Shown: positions 15,289 to 23,722 of the stretch, in pieces
Numbering within the stretch: position 1 is the stretch's first letter
How the letters are laid out: each line of letters opens with the position of its first letter
From: DAOTTX01 sp034437515
GTDB lineage: Bacteria > Chloroflexota > Anaerolineae > Aggregatilineales > Phototrophicaceae
Reading direction: 5' to 3'
NCBI GenBank assembly: GCA_034437515.1
Contig: DAOTTX010000174.1
Location: 1-64,000 of the forward strand
DNA length: 64,000 nucleotides
Translations under genes and position numbers: made by a program
The notes under the pieces: model-generated
What the model was told of the DNA's origin: nothing
The model's database searches: none
What the model saw: only the letters and a program-made list of their open reading frames with translations

Positions 15289-15579
15289 TTATTTCTGTGC
15301 GACCATCACCTGATAGATACGTATGCTCAACGGTAGCAGGGCGATCCCCGCACCGCCGAGCATAAAATCCGCCAACCAATCGCCGTTGAGCTTCATCACA
15401 CTCGCGTAGCGCACGCAGCCGACCCCGAACAGGATCACCGGGACGGCGAACCAGCGGAAGTAAGTCCGTGTGCCGGAGAACTTCTCGTAGAAGCGCCCGA
15501 TGAGCAGCATGAACATCAACAACACTGCCAGGGGAAACCAACTGTACAGCGTCAGGAATTGATTCAACGACAGTGACAT
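15289..15579 (-). CDS. Small membrane protein of unknown function
   Basis: A 96-residue protein with about three hydrophobic segments (FPLAVLLMFMLLIG, FAVPVILFGVGCV, MLGGAGIALLPLSI). It begins six bases after the stop of the winged-helix gene and ends two bases before the next membrane gene, so the three are almost certainly co-transcribed. A sensor, transporter or regulator of the upstream DNA-binding protein is possible, but nothing in the sequence decides it. Confidence 0.68.
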   Translation of the reverse strand: MSLSLNQFLTLYSWFPLAVLLMFMLLIGRFYEKFSGTRTYFRWFAVPVILFGVGCVRYASVMKLNGDWLADFMLGGAGIALLPLSIRIYQVMVAQK

Positions 15580-15585
15580 CGGCGT

Positions 15586-16026
15586 CTAAAAGTCGTGGCG
15601 TGGCGAGAATTGCATCTGGTCAATGACTTCGTGGATCACCGCCACCCGAAACTGGCGATCATGACAGGCTCCGATAAAATCGTTGATCCGCATTCGGAGC
15701 TTATCGTCTTGCGAGAGTGCATACACTTTGACGTCGGCGATTTGCTGAGCGACTAACACTTCTGACTTGACCAGGCTGTCTAATTCACGCTGAATGGTGC
15801 GCATATCGCGCCCGGTGTAGCGTGCGATGTTCTCCGCGGTGTCTTTTGTGTGCGGGTTATCGTGGAAAAAGCGCACGAGATCCCATTTGATAAATGAATT
15901 CACCTTGTTCTTCAGAAACAGGCGTAGGTCGTCATTGATGAGGCTAGATGCGTTCGAGGGCGATTCCATATCAACCATGATGAAGCGATTTCTTTCTCCT
16001 ACTCGTTCGCCGGGAGTCTGGCTCAT
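15586..16026 (-). CDS. Winged-helix DNA-binding protein
   Basis: About 146 residues; the central part (DLVRFFHDNPHTKDTAENIARYTGRDMRTIQRELDSLV) is a typical winged helix-turn-helix with a recognition helix at RDMRTIQREL, followed by a wing (LVAQQIADVKVYAL). It looks like a transcriptional regulator of the two membrane genes and the purine-salvage genes downstream, by operon position only. The start is uncertain: ATG 16026 is used here, with TTG 16032 (AGGAG ten bases upstream) and ATG 15978 as alternatives. There is no ligand-binding domain. Confidence 0.75.
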   Translation of the reverse strand: MSQTPGERVGERNRFIMVDMESPSNASSLINDDLRLFLKNKVNSFIKWDLVRFFHDNPHTKDTAENIARYTGRDMRTIQRELDSLVKSEVLVAQQIADVKVYALSQDDKLRMRINDFIGACHDRQFRVAVIHEVIDQMQFSPRHDF

Positions 16027-16108
16027 GTACAAAGTGACTTGGCTCCTTACTCTGATCTTGCGCATGTAAAAACTTATCGAGGCGCAGTGATGCACCCCGC
16101 TAGATCAC

Positions 16109-18886
16109 TTAACTCGTGGCGCGTTCGCGTGCTTTGTCTTCTTTCAGGTGGCATTGTTTGTACTTCTTGCCACTGCCACACCAGCATGGGTCATTGCGGC
16201 CCAGTTTATGCATGGCGCGTACCGGCTCCGGTTTGCTGTCACCGTTGCTGCCGTTCGGACGTACCGCCCGTAGATTGCGGTTGACCGGTTTACGCTGTTG
16301 GGCGACGTTGGCGCGGAAGAGGTTCCGCACCGCTTGGAGGCCGATCTGACCGCGCATGTCGCTGAATTTGTTGAACGCTTCGCGCTTGTACTCGACCAAC
16401 GGGTCACGCTGTGCGATTGCCATCAGGCCGATGCCCTCGCGCAGAACATCGAGGTCGGTCAGGTGGCGCTGCCACAGCATATCAACCGTGCGCAGCATGA
16501 CCTGTCGTTCTGCTACGGGCATAATCTCTTCACCGAGTTCCTTAGCCTTGTTATCGTAAGCGGTTCGCGCCGCCTGGATCAACTGATCTTCGAGTTCTTC
16601 GACGGAAAGTCCGCGCATCGTCTCCGGTGTGATGTCTTCCGGCACCGGGAACACGGTAAAAAGCTGCTTGTGCATCGCTTCGAGGTCCCATCGATCTTGC
16701 GGGACACCCTCCGGCGCGTATTCGTCGATGGCATTAACGATGTTTTCTTCCAGCAGGCGTAGATACTCTTCGTGCAGGTCTTCGCTTTCTAATGTTTGCA
16801 GGCGCTGATTGTAGATGATCTCACGTTGCCGGTTGACCACGTCGTCATAATCCAGCACGCGCTTGCGAATGTCGAAGTTGTGGCCTTCCACGCGCACCTG
16901 TGCCTGTGTGATCGCTTTGGTAATCATCCCGTGTTCAATCGGTTCGTTTTCGGGGATGCTGGCCCAGTCCATAAAGTTCTTGACGCGATCCCCGCCGAAG
17001 CGTTTGACCAGGTCGTCCTCCAGGCTGAGCATAAAGCGTGTTTCGCCGGGGTCACCCTGACGCCCGGAACGACCACGAAGCTGATTGTCGATGCGTCGGG
17101 CGTCGTGTCGTTCGGTGCCGAGCACGTACAGTCCCCCGGCATCGAGGATTTTTTGCCGCGCCTCTTTGGTGATCGCTTTGGCTTCCTTCAAGGCGTCTTC
17201 CCACACTTTGTCATCGACTTCAGTCAGGTCAATGCCTTGTTTACGCAATTGGTCACGGGCGATACCTTCCGGGTTGCCGCCCAGCAGAATGTCTACACCA
17301 CGACCAGCCATGTTGGTCGCAATGGTGACTGCCCCTGGTCGCCCGGCCTGAGTGATGATCGACGCCTCACGTTCGTGTTGCTTGGCGTTGAGCACTTCGT
17401 GAGGGATCTTGTTACGATCAAGTAGCTTGCTCAGTCGCTCCGAGGTTTCGATGGCGACCGTACCGATCAGCACCGGTTGTCCTTTTTCATGACGTTGCTT
17501 GATGTCATCGACAACCGCGTTCCATTTGGCTTGCTCGTCGGCGTAGATCAGGTCGTTATGGTCGATACGAGCGATGGGCAGGTTGGTGGGGATGGCGACT
17601 ACGTTCAAGCTGTAAATTTTCTCAAATTCTTCGGCTTCGGTGAGCGCCGTACCCGTCATGCCGGAGAGTTTGTCATACATGCGGAAGAAGTTCTGGAAGG
17701 TGACCGTCGCCATCGTCATGTTTTCTCGCCGGATGGTGACACCCTCTTTGGCCTCAATCGCCTGGTGCAACCCCTCGGAGAAGCGCCGACCGTGCATCAA
17801 ACGCCCGGTGAAGTCGTCCACGATGACGATTTCGCCGTCCTGTACCACATATTCTTTGTCGTTATGGTAGAGCGCGTGGGCACGCAGGCAGTTATCTAAA
17901 TAGGGGATGGTTTCGGCGTTGTCCGGGTGATAAAGCTGATCGATATTCATGATATTCTCGATCTTTTCAACACCTTCTTCCGTCAGGAAGGCCACCCGGT
18001 CTTTAATATCGACCACGTAATCGCCGTCGGGTTCTTCTTCATCGACACTCGCCTGACTGCTCGGTCTCAGCCGTTTGACCATATCGGCAAACGTCTTATA
18101 GTAATCCGACGGTTTATCCGCCGTGCCGGAGATAATCAAGGGCGTACGTGCCTCGTCGATGAGGATGTTATCAACCTCGTCAATGATGGCGTAGTAGAGG
18201 CCGGTGCTACGCTGTGCCCGTTTTTCTGCGTCCATTGCCATGTTGTCACGCAGATAGTCGAAGCCGAATTCGTTGTTGGTGCCGTAGGTAACGTCCATAT
18301 GGTAGGCTTCGCGCCGGGTGATGGGGCGGAGATGCTGGTAGCGGTCGTCGTCGGCCTCAAATTCACTATCGTAGTGGAAGGAGCCGCTGTCCGGGTTGCC
18401 GCCGGTGTTCTGGATGACGGCGGCGGAGAGGCCAAGCATTTCGTAGACCGGCCCCATCGTTTGCAGACCATACTTACTCAGGTAATCGTTGGGCGTCACG
18501 AGATGGACACCACGTCCGGTGAGGGCGTTGAGATAAAGTGGCAGCGTTGCGACGAGTGTTTTACCTTCACCCGTTTTCATCTCTGCGATGCGTCCCTCGT
18601 GCAGCACGATGCCGCCGATCATCTGGACGTCATAATGTCGCAGGCCGATAGATCGTTTGGCGGCCTCGCGCACGACGGCGAAGGTTTCTACCAGCAGATC
18701 ATCGAGTGTTTCGTCGCCCGTTTGGAGCCGCTGCCGGAACTCGTCGGTCTTTGCGCGGATTTGCTCGTCGGTAAGCGCCTGCATTTCGGGTTCAAGCGCG
18801 TTAATCTCTTCGACGATTTCTCGGTATTTAGAGAGCGCCCGTTCGATGGGATCGCCCATAACCATTTTGACTAAGCTTTTGAACAT
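16109..18886 (-). CDS. secA: Protein translocase ATPase SecA
   Basis: A 925-residue preprotein translocase motor that drives secretion through SecYEG. The N-terminus MFKSLVKMVMGDPIERALSKY is typical. Walker A MKTGEGKT is at 103-110, and the DEVDNILIDEARTPLIISGTA block covers Walker B and the nucleotide-sensing loop. NMAGRGVDILLGGNPEG and the LRGRSGRQGDPGETRF arginine finger region are present. The C-terminal zinc motif CWCGSGKKYKQCH is intact, which binds SecB or ribosomes in other bacteria. AGAGG precedes the ATG by a few bases and an extended -10 lies at 18929-18934. Confidence 0.98.
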   Translation of the reverse strand: MFKSLVKMVMGDPIERALSKYREIVEEINALEPEMQALTDEQIRAKTDEFRQRLQTGDETLDDLLVETFAVVREAAKRSIGLRHYDVQMIGGIVLHEGRIAEMKTGEGKTLVATLPLYLNALTGRGVHLVTPNDYLSKYGLQTMGPVYEMLGLSAAVIQNTGGNPDSGSFHYDSEFEADDDRYQHLRPITRREAYHMDVTYGTNNEFGFDYLRDNMAMDAEKRAQRSTGLYYAIIDEVDNILIDEARTPLIISGTADKPSDYYKTFADMVKRLRPSSQASVDEEEPDGDYVVDIKDRVAFLTEEGVEKIENIMNIDQLYHPDNAETIPYLDNCLRAHALYHNDKEYVVQDGEIVIVDDFTGRLMHGRRFSEGLHQAIEAKEGVTIRRENMTMATVTFQNFFRMYDKLSGMTGTALTEAEEFEKIYSLNVVAIPTNLPIARIDHNDLIYADEQAKWNAVVDDIKQRHEKGQPVLIGTVAIETSERLSKLLDRNKIPHEVLNAKQHEREASIITQAGRPGAVTIATNMAGRGVDILLGGNPEGIARDQLRKQGIDLTEVDDKVWEDALKEAKAITKEARQKILDAGGLYVLGTERHDARRIDNQLRGRSGRQGDPGETRFMLSLEDDLVKRFGGDRVKNFMDWASIPENEPIEHGMITKAITQAQVRVEGHNFDIRKRVLDYDDVVNRQREIIYNQRLQTLESEDLHEEYLRLLEENIVNAIDEYAPEGVPQDRWDLEAMHKQLFTVFPVPEDITPETMRGLSVEELEDQLIQAARTAYDNKAKELGEEIMPVAERQVMLRTVDMLWQRHLTDLDVLREGIGLMAIAQRDPLVEYKREAFNKFSDMRGQIGLQAVRNLFRANVAQQRKPVNRNLRAVRPNGSNGDSKPEPVRAMHKLGRNDPCWCGSGKKYKQCHLKEDKARERATS

Positions 18887-18928
18887 GTTACCTCTGTTGA
18901 ACTACATCACCAGGCCGTTCAGATTGCA

Positions 18929-18934
18929 ATTATA
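18929..18934 (-). promoter_or_regulatory. Extended -10 element of secA
   Basis: Minus strand reads TATGCTATAATTGC, a TGn-TATAAT extended -10, 42 bases before the secA start. No good -35 was found, as is common with extended -10 promoters. Confidence 0.5.
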
Positions 18935-19105
18935 GCATATTCGCGTAAATGGCCTGTTAGAAATATCGCGGTGGTGACTGTTCCCCGGTACACTGGGTAT
19001 TTTACACGACCAGGCACCTGCTGTAAGTAAAGACTTGCAACTGCGTGAATATAGTTATAACAAAATGTTTTGATCGTTGAAAGTCAAATCTTGAAAGGTC
19101 TTGAG

Positions 19106-20071
19106 ATGCAGCACACAACATTAGGCAATACCGGGTTAAAAGTCAGCCGTTTATGTTTGGGGACGATGACGTTTGGCTGGTCAGCGGATGAGGCCACCTC
19201 ACATGCCATCATGGATGCCGCGTTCGATGCCGGTCTCAACTTCCTCGATACGGCGGATATGTACTCGCGCTGGATAGAAGGCAACCCCGGTGGCGTCTCC
19301 GAGCAGATCATCGGGCGTTGGCTGGCGGGCAAAGAGCGGCGGCAGGTGATCGTCGCCACTAAAGCCCGCGCACGCATGTGGGACGGTGCCAACGGCGAAG
19401 GGTTGAGCCGTCATCACATCATCCACGCCGTTGAGGACAGCCTGCGCCGCCTCGGTACGGATTACATCGACCTGTACCAGACCCACTGGCCTGACGAGGA
19501 AACTCCGCTGGAAGAAACCCTCTACGCGCTGGATGCGCTGGTGCAGGCCGGTAAGGTCCTTTATGTCGGTGCCAGCAATTACCCGGCCTGGCTGCTGATG
19601 AAAACCTACTGGGTCAGCGATGTCCATAAAATCAGCCGCTATGACACCCTCCAACCGCACTACAGCTTACTCCACCGTAACGAATACGAGCGCGAACTCG
19701 CCGCCGTCTGTGCGGATCAAAACATCGGTGTCATTCCATACAGTCCGCTGGCGGGTGGCTTTTTGACCGGCAAATACGCACGCGAAAGCCGCGATGTCGA
19801 TACCACACGGGCCGAAAGCGGCACGATCTGTCGTCTGGTCGAAGACGAACGTGCTTACAAGGCGATGGATGTCGTCAAAGCAATCGCCGTTGCACACGAA
19901 ACATCCCCTGCACAAATCGCGCTGGCGTGGTTGCTGCACCAGCCGACCATCACCGCACCGATCATCGGTGCGCGGCGGGTAGATCAGCTTGAGCAGGTGA
20001 TCGGTGCGACTGAGATCGAACTCAGCGAAGATCAAATCGAACGGCTAAACGTGGCGACAGACGGCTTTTAG
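19106..20071 (+). CDS. Aldo/keto reductase
   Basis: A 321-residue NADPH-dependent TIM-barrel oxidoreductase. The catalytic tetrad is visible: Asp48 and Tyr53 (FLDTADMYS), Lys86 (VATKAR) and His127 (YQTHWPD). The cofactor end has the IIGARRVDQLEQ segment typical of the family. Overall it looks like the YajO/Tas-like AKR group; the physiological substrate cannot be told. I chose ATG 19106 because AAAGG lies seven bases upstream; the frame is open back to 19070. It stands alone between secA and the EF-G-like gene. Confidence 0.92.
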   Translation: MQHTTLGNTGLKVSRLCLGTMTFGWSADEATSHAIMDAAFDAGLNFLDTADMYSRWIEGNPGGVSEQIIGRWLAGKERRQVIVATKARARMWDGANGEGLSRHHIIHAVEDSLRRLGTDYIDLYQTHWPDEETPLEETLYALDALVQAGKVLYVGASNYPAWLLMKTYWVSDVHKISRYDTLQPHYSLLHRNEYERELAAVCADQNIGVIPYSPLAGGFLTGKYARESRDVDTTRAESGTICRLVEDERAYKAMDVVKAIAVAHETSPAQIALAWLLHQPTITAPIIGARRVDQLEQVIGATEIELSEDQIERLNVATDGF

Positions 20072-20089
20072 TGATGAATGTAAGCGTTT

Positions 20090-20118
20090 TTGACAAACGG
20101 TTAACACCCCCTTAAAAT
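20090..20118 (+). promoter_or_regulatory. Promoter of the EF-G-like gene
   Basis: A perfect -35 TTGACA (20090-20095) is followed after 17 bases by TAAAAT (20113-20118). The leader of about 55 bases ends with GGAGG nine bases before the ATG at 20179. This is the cleanest sigma-70-type promoter in the window. Confidence 0.75.
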
Positions 20119-20178
20119 TCATAGTAAGGTTAAAATTAAACCACAAAATTTTTGAATACTTAACGGAGGTCTATTGCT

Positions 20179-22251
20179 ATGAAAGAGTATACGACAGAGA
20201 AACTGCGGAACGTCGCTTTAGTGGGCCACCAGGGATCGGGCAAGACGTCCCTGGTGGAAGCTCTGTTGTACAATACCGGGGCCATCAATCGGATGGGCAC
20301 GGTAGAAGATGGTACGACCGTTTCCGACTGGGAAGAAGACGAACACAAACGCGGCATTTCTGTTTCGACCTCACTCGTCGCTGTCGAATTTCAAAACTAC
20401 AAAATTAATCTACTTGATGCCCCCGGCAATACCGACTTTCAAGGTGATGTCAAAAACGCGATCCGCGTTGCGGATGCCGTGATCGTCGTCGTGGATGCGG
20501 TCAGCGGTGTGGAGGTCGGTACTGAACTCGCATGGGAATATGCGAAGGTCTACCAGCAATCGATCATCGTCGTCATCAACAAGATGGATCGTGAAAACGC
20601 CGACTTCGACCGCACGTTAGAGCAGTTACGCATCTCTTTTGAAGATCACAAGTTCATCCCGGTGATGCTGCCCATTGGCAAAGAGGCTGATTTTACGGGT
20701 GTGGTCAACGTGATGACGCAGAAGGCTTATTACGGTGCCGGTGAGGAGCGTTCCGATTTGCCGGATGCGCTGGTTGAGACGGCCGAGCAGGCCCATGTAG
20801 AACTGGTTGAGGCGGCGGCTGAGGCCGATAACGATCTGATGGAAAAATATTTTGAAACCGAAGACCTGACCCGTGACGAAATCCGTGACGGGATGCGTAA
20901 GGCCGCCCGTGACCACGACCTGAACACCGTGCCGGTCTTCGTAACCTCAGGCACGAGCAATGTCGGCATCGTGCCTCTACTAGAAGCGTTGATCGTTTAC
21001 ACGTCATCACCGAAAGGTCGCCGTGTCGGGGTCATGCCGCATGGCAGTGAGGAGATGGAATATATCACCGCGCCACAGTCGGACGACGACCCGCTCGCCG
21101 CTTACGTGTTCCAGACTGTGAACGACCGATACGTCGGCACGCTCAACTACATGCGCGTATTTTCCGGCATGATCGAGAGCAACAACACCTATTACAACGC
21201 CACGACGGAGACGGTCGAACGCTTCAACGCGCTGATGTTCTCGCACGGGAAAGAAACCGAACCCGCGAGCGTCGTCCATGCTGGGGATATTTGTGTGGTC
21301 GCCAAGCTCAGCAATACCAAGACCGGCGATACCTTCAGCCCCAAAGACAAGCCTTTCGAGATCCTCAAGCCTACGTTCCCCGAACCGCTGTACATGGTTT
21401 CCCTTTCCCCACGCACGCAGGCCGATAGTGCCAAAGTGGGGACGATCTTAACCAGTCTATGCGACTCCGACCCCACACTGCGCTGGCGTCAGGATCCTGA
21501 TACGAAAGAGATAGTGCTCGAAGGCATGGGCGACGCGCATGTTTCCGTCGCCATCAACCGGGCCGAGCAGCTCGGCGTCGGCATTGAGACGAACATGCCG
21601 AAAGTGCCTTATCGTGAGACGATCAGCACGGAAGCGGAAACAACATACCGCCACAAGAAGCAATCCGGCGGGGCGGGGCAGTTCGCGGAGATCAGCTTGC
21701 GTCTGCTGCCCAACCCTGGCGAGGGCTTCGTCTACGAAACGAAGATCGTCGGCGGTGCCATCTCGAACAGCTTCTTGCCTTCCATTGAGAAGGGCATCAA
21801 CCAGGTTTTGGACGACGGTGTGATCGCCGGTTATCCGGTTGTGGATGTCAAAGCGGTTGTGTTCGACGGTAAAGAGCATCCAGTGGACTCAAAAGACATC
21901 GCTTTCCAGATCGCCGGACGTGAGGGATTCAAAAATGCCTTCAGAGAAGCAAATCCGGCTTTGATGGAACCAATTATGGATGTTAAAATCACTGTACCTG
22001 AAGCGATGATGGGTGACATCATGGGTGACCTGAACACACGTCGCGGTCGGGTGCAAGGTATGGATACCATCGGCATCAAGAGTGTGGTCAACGCACAGGT
22101 GCCGCTCGCGGAGATGCTGCGCTATGGGAACGATTTGCGCTCAATGACCGGCGGGCGTGGTATCTACGAAATGACCTTTTCGCATTACGATAAGGTGCCG
22201 AGCCACGTCATGGAAGACGTCATCAAGGCACATCAACAAGAGCCTGTATAA
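20179..22251 (+). CDS. EF-G-like translational GTPase (FusA paralogue)
   Basis: A 690-residue, five-domain GTPase. G1 is GHQGSGKT (16-23), G3 DAPGNTDF (80-87) and G4 NKMD (134-137). The C-terminal EF-G domains IV and V are recognisable (RETISTEAETTYRHKKQSGGAGQFAE and the closing GRGIYEMTFSHYDKVP). Canonical EF-G has GHIDAGKTTTTERIL at G1 and a strict switch region; here G1 reads GHQGSGKTSLVEALL and the effector region differs. It therefore belongs to the EF-G-like group, which is not the main elongation factor. Proposed roles include ribosome recycling or stress-time translation; none can be fixed here. It has its own strong promoter. Confidence 0.9.
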   Translation: MKEYTTEKLRNVALVGHQGSGKTSLVEALLYNTGAINRMGTVEDGTTVSDWEEDEHKRGISVSTSLVAVEFQNYKINLLDAPGNTDFQGDVKNAIRVADAVIVVVDAVSGVEVGTELAWEYAKVYQQSIIVVINKMDRENADFDRTLEQLRISFEDHKFIPVMLPIGKEADFTGVVNVMTQKAYYGAGEERSDLPDALVETAEQAHVELVEAAAEADNDLMEKYFETEDLTRDEIRDGMRKAARDHDLNTVPVFVTSGTSNVGIVPLLEALIVYTSSPKGRRVGVMPHGSEEMEYITAPQSDDDPLAAYVFQTVNDRYVGTLNYMRVFSGMIESNNTYYNATTETVERFNALMFSHGKETEPASVVHAGDICVVAKLSNTKTGDTFSPKDKPFEILKPTFPEPLYMVSLSPRTQADSAKVGTILTSLCDSDPTLRWRQDPDTKEIVLEGMGDAHVSVAINRAEQLGVGIETNMPKVPYRETISTEAETTYRHKKQSGGAGQFAEISLRLLPNPGEGFVYETKIVGGAISNSFLPSIEKGINQVLDDGVIAGYPVVDVKAVVFDGKEHPVDSKDIAFQIAGREGFKNAFREANPALMEPIMDVKITVPEAMMGDIMGDLNTRRGRVQGMDTIGIKSVVNAQVPLAEMLRYGNDLRSMTGGRGIYEMTFSHYDKVPSHVMEDVIKAHQQEPV

Positions 22252-22320
22252 GGCATAAAAACGATGGTCGATTTTTGAACGGGTGAGCCTCACCAGACTC
22301 ACCCAACTATAGCGTGAATC

Positions 22321-22354
22321 AAAACGCGGAGAAGCGCATTGCCTCTCCGCGTTT
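22321..22354. terminator. Bidirectional terminator between EF-G-like and acyl-CoA dehydrogenase genes
   Basis: AACGCGGAGA (22323-22332) pairs with TCTCCGCGTT (22344-22353), a perfect 10-bp stem. A T-rich tail follows on the minus strand (TTTTGATT) and a shorter one on the plus strand (TTTGTCGTCT). A second hairpin, GGGTGAG/CTCACCC, lies just before it at about 22280-22304. Confidence 0.7.
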
Positions 22355-22372
22355 GTCGTCTAGACGGTTGAA

Positions 22373-23569
22373 CTAGATAATAGCGTTGATACCGGTCAGT
22401 TCACGTCCGGCGATCAACATATTGACCTCGTTGGTGCCCTCATAGGTGTAGATGATTTCGGCGTCGTTGAGCCAGCGGGCGATGTGGTTCTCGATCAAAA
22501 TACCGTTACCGCCCAGGGTCTCACGAGCCAGCAGCGCCACCTGACGCGCTTTACGAGCGTTGTTGTATTTCGCCATCGACGCGATGCCTTCGGTCAGTTC
22601 GTCGCGCTCATAGAGTTCTGCCATACGGTAGCACAGCAACTGCATCTGCGTGACCTCGGTCGCCATTTCGACCAGCTTCTGCTGGATAAGCTGGAAGCTA
22701 GCAATCGGCTTGCCGAACTGCTCACGCTCCATGGCGTATTTTAGCGCGGCCTCGAAGCACGCCGCCGCGACCCCCGCCGCTTCCCAGGCGACGCCGTAGC
22801 GCCCGCCGGAGAGCACACGGGTTGCATCACGGAAAGATTCGCCTTTCGCCAGCCGGTTTTCCGCCGGGACGCGCACATCGGTCAGTGTGATGTTGGCGTT
22901 CAAGACCGTGCGCTTGCCGATTTTACCCTGGATGTCCTCGATCAACATTCCCTCGGTTTCGTTAGGGTTCTCGACGACGAAGCCGCCGAATTTGCCGTCT
23001 TCGTCACGCGCCCAGACCACGATCAGGTCAGCGATGGAGGCGTTGCCGATCCAGCGTTTCGCGCCGTTGAGGATGTAGTGATCGCCGTCCCGCTTGGCGA
23101 CCGTGCGTACACCACCGGCATTAGAGCCGACGCGCGGTTCCGTCAGGCCGAACGCCCCGATCTTATCCAGCGTGACCATTTCCGGCAGCCAGCGTTGCTT
23201 TTGCTCTTCGGAGCCGAGGCCGTCGATAGAGGTCATCGCCAAACCGGACTGCACACCGTAGAATGTGCAGATGCCGCCGTCACCGCGTGCCATCTCGTAG
23301 CTGACGATGCCGATCGAAAGCGGATCAAGCCCCGGTGCGCCGTAGCCCTTAATCGCACCGCCGACGATACCCAGGTCTTTGGCTTTCATGGCGATTTTCC
23401 AGGGGAACTCGGCTTTATCCCAATATTCGTTGATGTTAGGCAGCACGACCTCTTCGTTGTACTGGCGAAGGCGGTCTTTGAGCGCACGCTGCTCTGCGTT
23501 CAGTTTTTCCTCGTGGAGCTTCAAAAGATCAAAATTACCTAGAATCGCTTCTTTTTGTCCGTTTAACAT
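22373..23569 (-). CDS. Acyl-CoA dehydrogenase, glutaryl-CoA dehydrogenase-like
   Basis: A 398-residue FAD enzyme. The FAD-contact block AFGLTEPRVGSNAGG, the AKRWIGNASIAD segment and the C-terminal YTYEGTNEVNMLIAGRELTG with its catalytic glutamate (EGTNE) are all present. The overall pattern (YGAPGLDPLSIGIVSYEMARGDG, LGGNGI) is closest to the glutaryl-CoA dehydrogenase branch. It would oxidise an acyl-CoA thioester and pass electrons to an electron-transfer flavoprotein, but no ETF genes are nearby. Whether it also decarboxylates is undecided. It is monocistronic between two terminators. Confidence 0.9.
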   Translation of the reverse strand: MLNGQKEAILGNFDLLKLHEEKLNAEQRALKDRLRQYNEEVVLPNINEYWDKAEFPWKIAMKAKDLGIVGGAIKGYGAPGLDPLSIGIVSYEMARGDGGICTFYGVQSGLAMTSIDGLGSEEQKQRWLPEMVTLDKIGAFGLTEPRVGSNAGGVRTVAKRDGDHYILNGAKRWIGNASIADLIVVWARDEDGKFGGFVVENPNETEGMLIEDIQGKIGKRTVLNANITLTDVRVPAENRLAKGESFRDATRVLSGGRYGVAWEAAGVAAACFEAALKYAMEREQFGKPIASFQLIQQKLVEMATEVTQMQLLCYRMAELYERDELTEGIASMAKYNNARKARQVALLARETLGGNGILIENHIARWLNDAEIIYTYEGTNEVNMLIAGRELTGINAII

Positions 23570-23660
23570 CTCTACTCTACCCTGATTTATTGAATCTTCA
23601 TTAGATTAATTTTATCATAAACTTATGACGAAAAAGCATGTGTTCAGCAAGCTATAATTT

Positions 23661-23695
23661 AAAACAAAACCGCCCTCATCGTGTGATGAGAGCGG
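23661..23695 (-). terminator. Terminator after ftsH
   Basis: On the minus strand CCGCTCTCATC pairs with GATGAGGGCGG (11 bp, one G-U pair, 4-base loop) and is followed by TTTTGTTTT. Stem positions are 23670-23680 and 23685-23695. It begins 28 bases after the ftsH stop. A strong intrinsic terminator. Confidence 0.85.
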
Positions 23696-23722
23696 CGTAA
23701 TGACTTGTGATTTGTCGGCAGA

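Noticed and set aside
15287..15541. N-terminal extension of the 14960 membrane protein
   Set aside because: The extension overlaps the 15289-15579 gene out of frame and is arginine-rich like a shadow; the ATG at 15286 gives a clean membrane protein.
17927..18874. 315-codon plus-strand frame
   Set aside because: Antisense to the SecA N-terminal half, whose motifs are unambiguous.
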